From positions 1 through 42,114 of the forward strand of contig PYER01000023.1 in the NCBI GenBank assembly GCA_003017855.1: a stretch of 42,114 nt of DNA. The letters are read 5' to 3'. Shown one piece after another: positions 18,639-27,276 of the stretch. The stretch is from a filamentous cyanobacterium CCT1 (GTDB lineage Bacteria; Cyanobacteriota; Cyanobacteriia; Phormidesmidales; Phormidesmidaceae). The position numbers were made by a program, and so were the translations under genes. Position 1 is the first letter of the stretch; the number at the start of each line of letters is the position of its first letter. Below the pieces are notes generated by a model. It had not been told where the DNA came from. It made no database searches and saw only the letters and a list, made by a program, of their open reading frames with translations.

Positions 18639-19862
18639 CTAGCACTCCGCCATCTGCTCGGTCAAAAACCTTCGCACAGCGGCATCGGTGGACAGTTCAA
18701 TGGCCTGGCTATAGCAGGCTCTCGCTTCATCGCACTGCTGCACCTCGGCTAACAGGTGACCGCGCAAAGCCCAGTAGGGCTGGTAGGTTTTAATTTTGTT
18801 GAGCGGCAGATTGTCGAGCGCCTCTAACCCCTGGGTGGGGCTGTAGGCCTGTGCGATCGCCGCTGCCCTGCCCACCCAGGCCCCCAGTGTAGGGGCGATC
18901 TGCACCAGGCCGCTGTAGAGCTGCACCAGCGCCTGCCAGTCGGTCACCCCAACGCTGGCCCGCTGAGCGTGAACCGACTGAATGGCGGCCTCCAGCTGAA
19001 ATCGCCCCAGCTGCTTGAGCCGGGAGGCCCGCAGCAGTTGATCTTCGGCTTCCTGCAGCAGGGGCACTGACCAGAGCGCTGTGTTCTGTTGAGAGAGGGG
19101 CACGTAGGCCCCAGTGGGGCTGCGACGAGCCAGGTGCCTCGCCTCGCAATAGAGCATCAGCGCTAGAAGCCCCCGTGCTTCGGCCGCCTGGGGCAGAAGC
19201 TCGACACAGAGTCGCGCCAGCCAGATGGCTTCGTCGGCCAGCGCGACGGGGGCTACATCGGCTCCGCCAAAACTGTCCCAGCCGCGGTTGTAGGCGGCGT
19301 AGATAGCCTCCAGCACCGCCTCCAGTCGAGAGGGAAGCCGGGCGATCGCAGGCAGTTCAAAGGGAATGCCGGCATCGCGAATTTTGCTCTTGGCTCGCAC
19401 CAGCCGCTGCCCCATAGTGGCGGAGCTTACTAAAAAAGCTGCGGCAATGTCTGCCGCCGTGAAGCCCAGCACGGTCTGGAGCATGAGCGGGGTGCGAATG
19501 GCGGGGTCTATGGTGGGGTGGGCACAGATAAACAGCAGCTTCAGTCGCTCGTCGGGAAAAGGGGTTTCCATATCGGGGGCGGTCTGCAGATCGCGGGCAA
19601 TTTGCTCTAGAGCGGGGGTGGCGGCGGCCCTCACCCGGCTGTGGCGGCTGGCATCCAGCAGGCGGCGACGGGCCGTGACCAGGAGCCAGGCCTCAGGATT
19701 AGCGGGCAATCCCTGGATGGGCCAGGTTTTGAGGGCTGCGACCAGGGCGTCGCCGAGCGCATCTTCGGCGGCCGCTACATCGTGCGATCGCACCGCCAGG
19801 TAGGCGACCAATCGTCCGTAGGAGTTGCGGATTACCAGTTCTGCGGCTCGGCGGGCATCCAT
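18639..19862 (-). CDS. ECF-type RNA polymerase sigma factor with long C-terminal extension (ECF42-like)
   Basis: This 407-residue protein has a sigma-2 region at about 10-75 (AAAEDALGDALVAALKTWP) and a sigma-4 helix-turn-helix at about 110-165 (FTAADIAAAFLVSSATMGQR). A long C-terminal helical region of about 230 residues follows, with TPR-like character (YWALRGHLLAEVQQCDEARA). The extension and the DGPF/YciI gene immediately upstream (15 bases, same strand) match the ECF42 group. In that group the C-terminal domain is thought to control activity in place of an anti-sigma factor. No membrane anti-sigma gene is present. The target promoters are unknown; ECF42 factors often act on the linked DGPF gene. 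Confidence 0.9.
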   Translation of the reverse strand: MDARRAAELVIRNSYGRLVAYLAVRSHDVAAAEDALGDALVAALKTWPIQGLPANPEAWLLVTARRRLLDASRHSRVRAAATPALEQIARDLQTAPDMETPFPDERLKLLFICAHPTIDPAIRTPLMLQTVLGFTAADIAAAFLVSSATMGQRLVRAKSKIRDAGIPFELPAIARLPSRLEAVLEAIYAAYNRGWDSFGGADVAPVALADEAIWLARLCVELLPQAAEARGLLALMLYCEARHLARRSPTGAYVPLSQQNTALWSVPLLQEAEDQLLRASRLKQLGRFQLEAAIQSVHAQRASVGVTDWQALVQLYSGLVQIAPTLGAWVGRAAAIAQAYSPTQGLEALDNLPLNKIKTYQPYWALRGHLLAEVQQCDEARACYSQAIELSTDAAVRRFLTEQMAEC

Positions 19863-19877
19863 AGTTCAACCTGGGGC

Positions 19878-20237
19878 TTAACCGGCGTTCATGGGCAGCA
19901 GCGGTCGGACCTCTACCCGACCTGTAGACGCCGCCGGGCAGCGGGCCGCCCAGTCTAGCGCCACATCCAGATTAGGAACCTCCACAATGAACATGCCGCC
20001 GAGCTGCTCTTTGGTGTCGGCATAGGGGCCATCCTGCACTTTGCGGTGGCCCTCTTCTAGCCACAGCGTCGTGCTGGTATGGGGCGGATGCAGTGCCGTT
20101 CCCCCCGCGGCTACTCCCGCTGCGGCCAGAGCCTGGGAGTAGGCCTGGTAGGCTCCCCAATAGGCTTCCTGGTGAGTGGCATCGTTGCGCTTGGCAAACT
20201 CCTGCTCAGACTCATAAACCATAATGGCGTACTGCAT
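19878..20237 (-). CDS. YciI/DGPF-domain protein
   Basis: This 119-residue protein has the family's DGPY version of the DGPF motif at residues 69-72 (KVQDGPYADTKEQLGGMFI). The family consists of small dimeric alpha-beta barrel proteins of poorly known chemistry, found next to ECF42 sigma genes. ATG at 20237 is preferred because GAGGA lies 5 bases upstream and the N-terminus MQYAIMVYES fits the family; an ATG four codons earlier is possible. It is the first gene of a likely two-gene operon with the sigma factor. Confidence 0.88.
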   Translation of the reverse strand: MQYAIMVYESEQEFAKRNDATHQEAYWGAYQAYSQALAAAGVAAGGTALHPPHTSTTLWLEEGHRKVQDGPYADTKEQLGGMFIVEVPNLDVALDWAARCPAASTGRVEVRPLLPMNAG

Positions 20238-20463
20238 GGCTATCCTCATAAATCACAACGGTTAGAAACCCAACGGTTTGAGCTTCTATAACTATGACGA
20301 GCCAGCCCCGGCCATTTCGACAGGTGTCAGGAGCTAATTTGCCATTTAAGCAACGAATGGCGATGGCTAGTACGCCTATCCCAAAGGCTGCGCACCTGAA
20401 ACACTCAAAACTGGGTCGCTGACGTGCGGCTCGCCTTTGACTTAGACGTACCTTGTAGCAGGC

Positions 20464-21714
20464 CTATTTAGTTGGGACGCTGTGGCTGGAATTGCCGCCC
20501 AGGCGATATCTGAGTACTCGCCAGCGGTGAGCCATCGTTGGCAGCCGCAGCCAGTAGGCCCAGCGCCGCGAAAAGGCCCCCAGCCGCCCGGTGATGCATA
20601 GCCCAAAGCCACAAACCACGGCTTCTCCCTGGCCGAGGGTGAGCATATCGCCCAGGTGGTTGTAGACGAAAGGTTTGAGGGGGCGATCGGCGATTAGTGC
20701 CAGCAGGTTTTTGGCGACCGCAGGGCCGGCCTGGTAGGCGGCCTGGGCGGTGGTAGGGGCGCGCTCGCGCCCAGGGGCAGGCATAGCCGCCATATCCCCC
20801 AATACAAATATATTGTCGTAGTCGGGCAGCTGCAGGGTAGGCCGCACCTGGCACTGGCCGAAGGGGGTCTGCTTGAGGTTATTTTCCCCCAGCCACGATC
20901 GCGGCACTGTACCGACCGTCCAGAGCATCAAATCGGCCTGGCAGTGGCGGGGTTTGCCCTCGTAGCCAAAGGTCAGTCCGCCGGCATCCACGGCGTCAAT
21001 GGCGGCATTGAGGTAGACCTCTACGCCCCGTTTGGCCAGCGCCCGCGCCGCCGCTCGTTGGAGGCGGGCCGGGTACGATCGCAGAATTTCGCCCCGGCGA
21101 TCGACCACGGTGACATGACCTCGGGAGCCCAGGCGATCGCTGAGTTTGCACGCCAGCTCGACCCCGCTGGGGCCAGCCCCAGCCACGACCACCTGCACCT
21201 TAGGCAAGTGGTCGAGTTCCCCCAGCCGTCGCTCCAGCTGTTCGGCATCGTGCAGGGTATTAAACGGCAGCGTGTGGGACTGGCTGCCGGGGGTGGCGGG
21301 TGGGCGCATCTGGCTGCCCAGGGCCACTACCAGGTAGTCGTAGGTGAGGGGGTCACCGTGGCGCAGGGTGACGGTTTGCTGGGCTAAGTCAATGTGCTCA
21401 GCCCAGTCCTGGCGCAGGTCAACGGCGGTGTGCTTGAGCAGGTCTCGGTAGGCGGGGGCAATTTCCCAGGGGGCCAGCTCGCGGGTGAGCAGTTCGTAGA
21501 GCAGCGGCGTGAAGTTGAAGCGATCGCGCGGCTCCACCAGGGTAATGCGCACCGGAGACCCTTTGCCCAAGCGCCTGTGCAGGGCCAGAGCGCAGTACAG
21601 CCCACCAAACCCACCGCCCAAAATGCAAACATGTACGGCCCTCTTTGAGATGGGGTCCGATGGTCTAAAGACAGCGTGATCGCCTGGGACGGTGGCAAAG
21701 GGCTTGAATGGCAT
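20464..21714 (-). CDS. NAD(P)/FAD-dependent oxidoreductase, type-II NADH dehydrogenase family
   Basis: This non-proton-pumping NADH:quinone oxidoreductase-like flavoprotein has 416 residues. The FAD motif GGGFGG is at 33-38. A second dinucleotide motif is seen in VVVAGAGPSGVELA, and the C-terminal FAD-contact motif in NIFVLGDMAAMP. A hydrophobic/basic C-terminal tail (RRWAYWLRLPTMAHRWRVLR) could bind the membrane. The ATG at 21714 is chosen because a longer frame would start at a TTG overlapping the divergent phosphopantetheinyl transferase gene. Cyanobacteria carry several NDH-2 paralogues (Ndb) thought to act in redox balance; which one this is cannot be told. Confidence 0.87.
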   Translation of the reverse strand: MPFKPFATVPGDHAVFRPSDPISKRAVHVCILGGGFGGLYCALALHRRLGKGSPVRITLVEPRDRFNFTPLLYELLTRELAPWEIAPAYRDLLKHTAVDLRQDWAEHIDLAQQTVTLRHGDPLTYDYLVVALGSQMRPPATPGSQSHTLPFNTLHDAEQLERRLGELDHLPKVQVVVAGAGPSGVELACKLSDRLGSRGHVTVVDRRGEILRSYPARLQRAAARALAKRGVEVYLNAAIDAVDAGGLTFGYEGKPRHCQADLMLWTVGTVPRSWLGENNLKQTPFGQCQVRPTLQLPDYDNIFVLGDMAAMPAPGRERAPTTAQAAYQAGPAVAKNLLALIADRPLKPFVYNHLGDMLTLGQGEAVVCGFGLCITGRLGAFSRRWAYWLRLPTMAHRWRVLRYRLGGNSSHSVPTK

Positions 21715-21807
21715 AGCTCGATGACGGCGGGGGGCTGTGCCAAGGATGCCCAGCTTGCTGCACAATAGCGCTAGGTCTATCTTTCGCGATCGCCCTGCCG
21801 CCCGCCC

Positions 21808-22611
21808 ATGCCCGAGCCAGGCCAAAAGCCAACCTCCTCTAACGTCGCTGCCATTAACCTCTGGCTGATTGCGACCGATACGGTCGACTCCCCCATCTTA
21901 GAGCGCCTGCAAAATGCCCTATCCGTTGACGAACAGGCTCAACTTCAGCAGCGCCGTCTGCCCGCCGCCCGACGTAGCTTTATTTTGAGTCGGGGCTGCT
22001 TGCGCCACCTGCTCAGCCGCTATACCGAACAGGCGCCCGGCAGGCTACGCTTCACCTACGGGCCGCGCGGCAAACCAGAACTCGACTCTAGCCACCATGC
22101 TTCGGTGCCAACTGGCCAGAGGCTAACCTTCAATCTTTCTCATAGCGGCACGCGACTGCTGATCGGCGTTAGTGTGGCACCGGCTGTCCGGGCGATCGGG
22201 GTCGACCTGGAAGAACTGCGCTGCGTAAAGCAGCTGTCGGGAATGTGCCGCCGCTGCCTCACCCCGGCTGAAGCCGAGACGGTGCTGGCCCTAAGCTCTC
22301 CCCAGGCTGACCATCGTTTTTTGCGCTACTGGACAGGCAAAGAAGCCTGCCTCAAGGCCCTGGGCCTGGGTATTATCGACTCGATGCAGGCCCTAGAACT
22401 GACGCTGGCCCCTACAGAACCGGCCTCAGAGCTTGCGGCTACGGCCGTTGCAACCGATGGGTTACAGCACCCGGGAAGGCTGTATCAATGGCAGCCCGCG
22501 GCGAGCTATCTGGCCGCGATTGCGGTGCAGGCTGACGGCGACCAACCGCTTGCCTTTCAGCCCAGGCAAACCACTGCCGCCGCGATCGCCGTAGGCTCCC
22601 TCAGCCGCTGA
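21808..22611 (+). CDS. 4'-phosphopantetheinyl transferase (Sfp/HetI type)
   Basis: This enzyme transfers the phosphopantetheine arm of CoA to carrier proteins of fatty acid, polyketide or peptide synthesis. The protein has 267 residues. The magnesium-binding motif IGVDLEELR has Asp133 and Glu135, and the signature W175-x2-K178-E179-A is followed by Lys183 (RYWTGKEACLKALG). Length fits the Sfp group rather than the short AcpS. It is divergent from the NDH-2 gene with 93 bases between starts. No synthase cluster is in the window, so it may be the general transferase of the cell, as HetI-like enzymes are in many cyanobacteria. Confidence 0.92.
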   Translation: MPEPGQKPTSSNVAAINLWLIATDTVDSPILERLQNALSVDEQAQLQQRRLPAARRSFILSRGCLRHLLSRYTEQAPGRLRFTYGPRGKPELDSSHHASVPTGQRLTFNLSHSGTRLLIGVSVAPAVRAIGVDLEELRCVKQLSGMCRRCLTPAEAETVLALSSPQADHRFLRYWTGKEACLKALGLGIIDSMQALELTLAPTEPASELAATAVATDGLQHPGRLYQWQPAASYLAAIAVQADGDQPLAFQPRQTTAAAIAVGSLSR

Positions 22612-22661
22612 ATGGGCTGCCTGTCCGTATCATTCAAGCCGGTCATTGACTCAAGCTGGTC

Positions 22662-23438
22662 TCAGGCGTCTCCCAAATCGGCGATGCCCAGGGGCGAGAG
22701 CGTGTCCTCCTGATTCCAGGAGATGTCGGGCATGGACAGAGACGCCTCCCGCAGGGCAACTTCCCAGTGCTTGCGCATTTTAATTAAGTAGGGGTCGCCC
22801 GCCTGAAACTGGGCTCGATGGCGCACCTCAAAACTGTTGGTCTGATACATCACCATGTGAATGGGCGGCCCCACCGACAGGTTCGATCGCATGGTTGAAT
22901 CAATCGAGAGCAAGGCGCACTTAGCCACCGCGTCGAGGGGCACATCAAACCCAAGGGTTCTATCTAAAATGGGCTTGCCGTACTTGGTTTCGCCAATTTG
23001 CAAAAACGGTGTCTCGGGGGTGGCCTGAATGCAGTTGCCCTGGCTGTAGACCAGAAATAGCTCCGGCGCGTCCCCCTGCACCTGCCCTCCCAGCAAAAAG
23101 CTGCACTGAAAGTCGATTTTGTCTTTTTCGAGCCAGGGTCGGTCGGCCTCCTGCAGGGCCCGAATTTGGTCTCCCAGGTAGCGGGCTACGTCGTAAAGCG
23201 TCGGCAGACTGTGCAGATTGGGGGTGCGATCGCGCTTGATGTCTTGAGTCAGCTGGTGCACCACCGCCTGAGTAATCGACAAATTGCCCGAGGTGCAGAG
23301 CAAAAGGGTGCGATCGCCCGGCTTTGAAAACTCAAACAGTTTGCGGTACGACGAAATATAGTCGACTCCGGCATTGGTGCGCGAGTCGGCGGCCAGTACC
23401 AACCCCTCCTTCACCAAAATGCCTAAACAGTACGTCAT
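22662..23438 (-). CDS. Anbu-type proteasome-like peptidase
   Basis: This 258-residue protein is an N-terminal-threonine hydrolase of the proteasome beta/HslV superfamily (Anbu). Thr2 would be the nucleophile after Met removal (MTYCLGILVKEGLVLAADSR), with Asp18 and Lys33 at the positions of proteasome Asp17 and Lys33. The rest is a complete single domain, longer than HslV. In many bacteria Anbu sits with a transglutaminase, an alpha-E protein and an ATP-grasp/amine ligase gene; none of these is next to it here. It converges with the phosphopantetheinyl transferase gene. Confidence 0.9.
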   Translation of the reverse strand: MTYCLGILVKEGLVLAADSRTNAGVDYISSYRKLFEFSKPGDRTLLLCTSGNLSITQAVVHQLTQDIKRDRTPNLHSLPTLYDVARYLGDQIRALQEADRPWLEKDKIDFQCSFLLGGQVQGDAPELFLVYSQGNCIQATPETPFLQIGETKYGKPILDRTLGFDVPLDAVAKCALLSIDSTMRSNLSVGPPIHMVMYQTNSFEVRHRAQFQAGDPYLIKMRKHWEVALREASLSMPDISWNQEDTLSPLGIADLGDA

Positions 23439-23497
23439 GGGTTTGATAGACCTGTGCGATCGCCGCGGCGGGCGTCATTAAAAGGCGACCAAAACAT

Positions 23498-23527
23498 TGA
23501 AAAAAAGCGCCGGTTAGCCCAGCGCTT
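23498..23527 (-). terminator. Terminator of psbM
   Basis: On the minus strand AAGCGC and GCGCTT (23522-23527 and 23505-23510) form a stem with an 11-base loop, followed directly by a run of U from the A-rich bases 23499-23504. It lies after psbM and before the Anbu start. Confidence 0.65.
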
Positions 23528-23602
23528 CAAGACTACACCTAACCCCCACAGGCTGGTCGGCTGGCTCTGAGCGACCCAGTTCAAACCAAACCCAACAACT
23601 GG

Positions 23603-23713
23603 CTACGAACCCGTCTGCTTACTGGAGGTTTGAATATACAAAATCAGCAGAAAAACCGTTGGTACCAGCACAAAGAGAATGCTGGCAACAAAACCAAGTT
23701 TATTAACTTCCAT
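23603..23713 (-). CDS. psbM: Photosystem II protein M
   Basis: This 36-residue single-span subunit lies at the photosystem II dimer interface. The sequence [20 protein letters not shown] followed by [16 protein letters not shown] matches PsbM along its whole length, with the hydrophobic helix at about 6-27. The gene uses ATG at 23713 with AGAGG a few bases upstream and stops at TAG 23603-23605. It is separated from the ferredoxin gene by 166 bases. Confidence 0.95.
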   Translation of the reverse strand: MEVNKLGFVASILFVLVPTVFLLILYIQTSSKQTGS

Positions 23714-23879
23714 GCTTGCCTCTACTCTCAACCCAACAACGTCACCTCAGAACCCCGGCCTTAGCTAACCAGAAGCCCCGATGACCTTAGGATATCACTC
23801 TACTCGATGAGAATGTTCGACCAGAACTGTAGCAATCCCGCCAAAACTGAGCCCGGCCAGGGCAGGTTAAAGCCGTTCT

Positions 23880-24218
23880 TCAGGCGCTTTTGGAGGCCTT
23901 GGCCGATGGTTTGCCCTTACGACTGGGTTTAGTCACCACCGAAACCGGCCCATGCACCGTGGCCTGGCAGGCCAATCGGCAGCTGGCGGGCCACTTCTTG
24001 AGCTTGCGCTCCTCCACCGATGTGCGGGGAGAAAGATTCTCGCCCCCGTCCACCACATCCACTACGCAGGTGCCGCACTGCCCGTAGCCGCCACAGTTCA
24101 TCAGCTTGCCGCTGAAGGTGTAAATATCAATGCGATTTTCTAATGCCTTGAACCGCAGATTGGCCCCGTCGGCAACGCTAATTTCTTTGTCTTCGTTAAC
24201 AAACTTAACATTAGCCAT
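23880..24218 (-). CDS. 2Fe-2S ferredoxin with basic C-terminal tail
   Basis: This plant-type-like 2Fe-2S electron carrier has 112 residues. Cluster ligands are Cys42, Cys48 and Cys51 ([11 protein letters not shown]), with Cys84 as the likely fourth (RLACQ). The last 16 residues form a Lys/Ser-rich tail ([16 protein letters not shown]) not found in the photosynthetic ferredoxin PetF. The ATG at 24218 is preferred because AAGGAG precedes it; a TTG ten codons upstream is unlikely. It is divergent from psbB and upstream of psbM, an arrangement recalled from other cyanobacteria. Its redox partner is unknown. Confidence 0.92.
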   Translation of the reverse strand: MANVKFVNEDKEISVADGANLRFKALENRIDIYTFSGKLMNCGGYGQCGTCVVDVVDGGENLSPRTSVEERKLKKWPASCRLACQATVHGPVSVVTKPSRKGKPSAKASKSA

Positions 24219-24573
24219 CGAGGAAATCTCCTTTGCGTCCTGCGTCAATAATGGCGGCAGATCAAGCCTTTGGCCGCTAGACCTGGGTGTTTTTGTTCGG
24301 TAACTGCTTGCGATCGCCGCCGCCCAACCCTAAAGCGGCTTGCGACGACAATTCGGACTGGTTACACTTCGTTAAGTAATTTCATTGTTACATCTCATCT
24401 GTACCAAATGATTCAGCATCCAACAACGGTGAAACCGGTTCGGCATCACCGGGATAATGGGTCAGCTGGGGCGGTTCTGGGAGCCTGATTCTGATAGGCT
24501 AATCATTATCTGGCCAATGCTTAAGACAATTTCACAAGACATCACTGTTTTACCTAGAGGAGGAGCGTAGTCA
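24219..24573. other. Control region between the ferredoxin gene and psbB
   Basis: This 355-base gap holds divergent starts and no convincing gene. Just before psbB a strong ribosome site is present (AGAGGAGGAG, 24556-24565). A self-complementary patch around 24430-24450 (CGGTG ... AACCGGTT ... CACCG) and an AGCCT/AGGCT pair near 24481-24499 could form small hairpins. No clear -35/-10 pair was assigned. Confidence 0.4.
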
Positions 24574-26106
24574 ATGGGACTACCCTGGTACCGGGTACAC
24601 ACGGTCGTCGTAAACGATCCCGGGCGACTGATTGCTGTACACCTAATGCATACGGCTCTCGTAGCCGGCTGGGCCGGCTCAATGGCCCTGTTTGAACTAT
24701 CCACCTTTGACCCCAGCGACCCCGTGCTGAATCCCATGTGGCGGCAGGGCATGTTTGTGCTGCCCTTCATGGCTCGCCTGGGTGTGACCGAGTCCTGGGG
24801 CGGCTGGAGCGTCACTGGCTCGACCGCCGTTAACCCCGGCTTTTGGTCGTTTGAGGGCGTAGCTGCCGCCCACATCGTGCTGTCGGGTCTGCTGTTCTTA
24901 GCTGCTTGCTGGCACTGGGTCTACTGGGATCTAGACCTGTTCCGCGATCCTCGCACCGGTGAGCCAGCGCTGGATCTGCCCAAGATGTTTGGCATTCACC
25001 TATTTCTCTCAGGGCTCCTTTGCTTTGGCTTTGGTGCCTTCCACCTGACTGGCCTTTGGGGTCCTGGCATGTGGGTCTCCGACCCCTACGGACTCACGGG
25101 TCACGTACAGGGAGTCGCTCCCGAATGGGGGGCCGCTGGCTTTAACCCCTTCAACCCAGGGGGCATTGTGGCTCACCACATCGCCGCCGGTATTGTGGGG
25201 ATTATTGCTGGCCTGTTCCACCTGACGGTGCGCCCGCCCCAGCGTCTGTACAAAGCGCTGCGGATGGGTAATATCGAAACCGTTCTCTCTAGCAGTATTG
25301 CGGCGGTGTTCTTTGCCGCCTTCGTGGTGGCAGGCACGATGTGGTACGGCAGCGCCGCTACCCCCATCGAGCTGTTTGGCCCCACCCGCTACCAGTGGGA
25401 TGGCGACTACTTCAAGCAGGAGATTCAGCGCCGGGTGCAGGCCGATGTCAACGCCGGGTACACCCTGGCTGAGGCCTACGCCAGTATTCCTGAGAAGTTA
25501 GCCTTCTACGACTACGTCGGCAACAGCCCCGCAAAAGGCGGTCTGTTCCGCGTTGGCCCTATGGTTCAGGGTGACGGCATTGCTGAGGGCTGGCTGGGCC
25601 ACCCCGTCTTCAAAGATAAGGAAGGCCGCGAACTCTTTGTGCGTCGCCTGCCCAACTTCTTTGAGACTTTCCCCGTGGTGCTGGTCGACAAGGACGGCGT
25701 TGTCCGCGCTGACATTCCCTTCCGCCGGGCTGAGTCTAAGTATAGCTTTGAGCAGACTGGGGTAACGGCTACCTTCTACGGCGGCGACCTGGCTGGTCAA
25801 ACCATTACCGAGCCGGCCCTGGTTAAGCGCTACGCCCGTAAGGCTCAGCTGGGTGAACCCTTCGAGTTTGACCGCGAAACCCTCGGCTCTGACGGGGTGT
25901 TCCGCACCAGCACTCGCGGTTGGTTCACCTACGGTCACGCTGTGTTTGCGCTCCTGTTCTTCTTTGGCCACATCTGGCACGGGTCTCGCACCCTGTTCCG
26001 GGACGTGTTTGCTGGGGTAGACCCCGATTTGTCTGCCGAGCAGGTGGAGTGGGGCTTCTTCCAAAAGGTGGGCGATACGTCTACCCGTAAAGAAGAGACA
26101 GTTTAG
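24574..26106 (+). CDS. psbB: Photosystem II chlorophyll-binding protein CP47
   Basis: CP47 is the inner antenna of photosystem II and binds chlorophyll a and beta-carotene. Its 510 residues match the family length. The N-terminus [20 protein letters not shown] is diagnostic. Six hydrophobic helices with paired histidines are visible ([72 protein letters not shown]), as is the large lumenal loop between helices five and six (about residues 260-450). AGAGGAGGAG precedes the ATG. psbT follows 114 bases downstream, as in many cyanobacteria and in plastids. Confidence 0.98.
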   Translation: MGLPWYRVHTVVVNDPGRLIAVHLMHTALVAGWAGSMALFELSTFDPSDPVLNPMWRQGMFVLPFMARLGVTESWGGWSVTGSTAVNPGFWSFEGVAAAHIVLSGLLFLAACWHWVYWDLDLFRDPRTGEPALDLPKMFGIHLFLSGLLCFGFGAFHLTGLWGPGMWVSDPYGLTGHVQGVAPEWGAAGFNPFNPGGIVAHHIAAGIVGIIAGLFHLTVRPPQRLYKALRMGNIETVLSSSIAAVFFAAFVVAGTMWYGSAATPIELFGPTRYQWDGDYFKQEIQRRVQADVNAGYTLAEAYASIPEKLAFYDYVGNSPAKGGLFRVGPMVQGDGIAEGWLGHPVFKDKEGRELFVRRLPNFFETFPVVLVDKDGVVRADIPFRRAESKYSFEQTGVTATFYGGDLAGQTITEPALVKRYARKAQLGEPFEFDRETLGSDGVFRTSTRGWFTYGHAVFALLFFFGHIWHGSRTLFRDVFAGVDPDLSAEQVEWGFFQKVGDTSTRKEETV

Positions 26107-26125
26107 TTTCCTTCTAAGTTGAGCT

Positions 26126-26161
26126 GCCCGGCGGTTGGTTATAGGCCTTCATCCGTCGGGC
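26126..26161 (+). terminator. Hairpin between psbB and psbT
   Basis: GCCCGGCGG (26126-26134) pairs with CCGTCGGGC (26153-26161) using one G-U pair. The following bases are only moderately U-rich (ACTTTACT), so it may be a partial terminator, RNA processing site or stabiliser that separates psbB and psbT expression. Confidence 0.5.
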
Positions 26162-26220
26162 ACTTTACTGACAATCCCTGTAGACTAAAGATAATCCGTT
26201 GATTAGGAGCCTCTTTAACC

Positions 26221-26319
26221 ATGGAAGCTGTCGCTTACATCTTCATTTTTGCCTGTATCATTGGCACGCTGTTCTTTGCGATCGCCTTTCGCGAACCCCC
26301 TCGCATTTCTAAAGACTAG
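26221..26319 (+). CDS. psbT: Photosystem II protein T
   Basis: This 32-residue single-helix subunit lies at the photosystem II dimer interface. The sequence MEAVAYIFIFACIIGTLFFA then IAFREPPRISKD matches PsbT closely, including the conserved FREPPRI end. AGGAG lies at 26205-26209. It is downstream of psbB on the same strand. Confidence 0.96.
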   Translation: MEAVAYIFIFACIIGTLFFAIAFREPPRISKD

Positions 26320-26353
26320 TCCTGTCAAAACAGTCTTTTAGAGCCACAATGGG

Positions 26354-26468
26354 GTCTGACTGTCTGCAACTTTAGTCAGACTTTCAATCCATTTCGATTG
26401 TTTTCTCACAATTTAATTAATATAGAGGCAAGCTTTTCCCGCAGAGGAAGGGCTTGCCTCTATTTTTT
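26354..26468 (+). terminator. Double terminator after psbB-psbT
   Basis: Two hairpins in series. GTCTGACT (26354-26361) pairs exactly with AGTCAGAC (26374-26381), followed by TTTC. GAGGCAAGC (26425-26433) pairs exactly with GCTTGCCTC (26452-26460), followed by TATTTTTT. The second is a textbook intrinsic terminator and separates the photosystem genes from nrdR. Confidence 0.8.
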
Positions 26469-26529
26469 CCCCAAGCTTCTAGTCCAGATAGGTCGGCTTG
26501 TCTATTTTTCTCCCATTGGGAGTGTGTCT

Positions 26530-27054
26530 ATGCATTGCCCCTTTTGTCAGCACCTCAATAATCGAGTTTTAGAGTCGCGATCGGCGGAGGCGGGGCGCAG
26601 TATTCGCAGACGACGAGAATGCCTGCGCTGCGAGCGCAGGTTTACCACCTACGAGCGCATTGAGTACGTGCCGGTTACCGTCATCAAGCGCAGCGGCGAT
26701 CGCGAATTATTTGAGCGTTCCAAGGTGCTGCGCGGCATTGTGCGGGCCTGCGAAAAAACGCCGGTTTCTTCCCTAGCAATGGAAGCGATCGTGGATGACA
26801 TTGAAGCTGAACTGCAGCAGCGCGCTACCCGCGAGGTAACCAGCGCCGAAATCGGCGAGATGGTTTTGGCCAAGCTGCAAACGATGAACGAAGTTGCCTT
26901 TGTGCGGTTCGCCTCGGTTTATCGACAGTTTCAGGGCATTCGCGACTTCGCCGAAACGCTGAGCGAGCTTCAGGACGACCGGCGCGATAGCGACCTAGAC
27001 GAGGCCGACAACAACCCATCGTCAAATTATGTCGTTTCGGCCCAGTCGTTATAA
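26530..27054 (+). CDS. nrdR: Transcriptional repressor NrdR
   Basis: NrdR is a zinc-finger plus ATP-cone repressor of ribonucleotide reductase genes. The 174 residues include a zinc ribbon with Cys3, Cys6, Cys31 and Cys34 (MHCPFC, ECLRC) and basic residues between. The ATP-cone spans about residues 46-140 ([20 protein letters not shown]). The start at 26530 is chosen because GGGAG lies seven bases upstream and the zinc ribbon begins at once. A longer in-frame reading from 26398 would run through the psbT terminator. The C-terminal 25 residues are acidic. The nrdJ gene at the right end of the window is a probable target, as inference. Confidence 0.95.
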   Translation: MHCPFCQHLNNRVLESRSAEAGRSIRRRRECLRCERRFTTYERIEYVPVTVIKRSGDRELFERSKVLRGIVRACEKTPVSSLAMEAIVDDIEAELQQRATREVTSAEIGEMVLAKLQTMNEVAFVRFASVYRQFQGIRDFAETLSELQDDRRDSDLDEADNNPSSNYVVSAQSL

Positions 27055-27276
27055 CGCAGCAGTTTCAGCGATCGCCGCGATCAACTTGATCAATCCTGCT
27101 AGAGGAGTTATCAACAACCCCTCCAATTCAGCTATAATTTTAATCCTGTGGGTTTATCGGGCTGTCTACGTCTGCACGCTGCTGCGTGGAGCGGGCTGTC
27201 ATATATCTGAGTTGATTGTTTTGTACGTCTACACGGAAACCGCAGTAATACGGAGAAATAATAGGACAACACTAGC
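27055..27276 (+). promoter_or_regulatory. Leader/promoter region of rps1
   Basis: A consensus -10 box TATAAT lies at 27133-27138; no good -35 was seen 16-18 bases upstream. The leader of about 130 bases contains a CACGC-tgct-GCGTG hairpin near 27175. A long structured leader would allow the feedback control known for S1 genes in other bacteria, but this is inference. Confidence 0.45.

Noticed and set aside
21715-21825. TTG-initiated N-terminal extension of the NDH-2 gene
   Set aside because: It would overlap the divergent phosphopantetheinyl transferase gene and has no similarity to the family; the ATG at 21714 precedes the FAD domain.
26398-26529. 44-codon upstream extension of nrdR
   Set aside because: It translates the intrinsic terminator of psbT (26425-26468) and lacks a ribosome site; the zinc ribbon begins at the 26530 ATG with GGGAG upstream.
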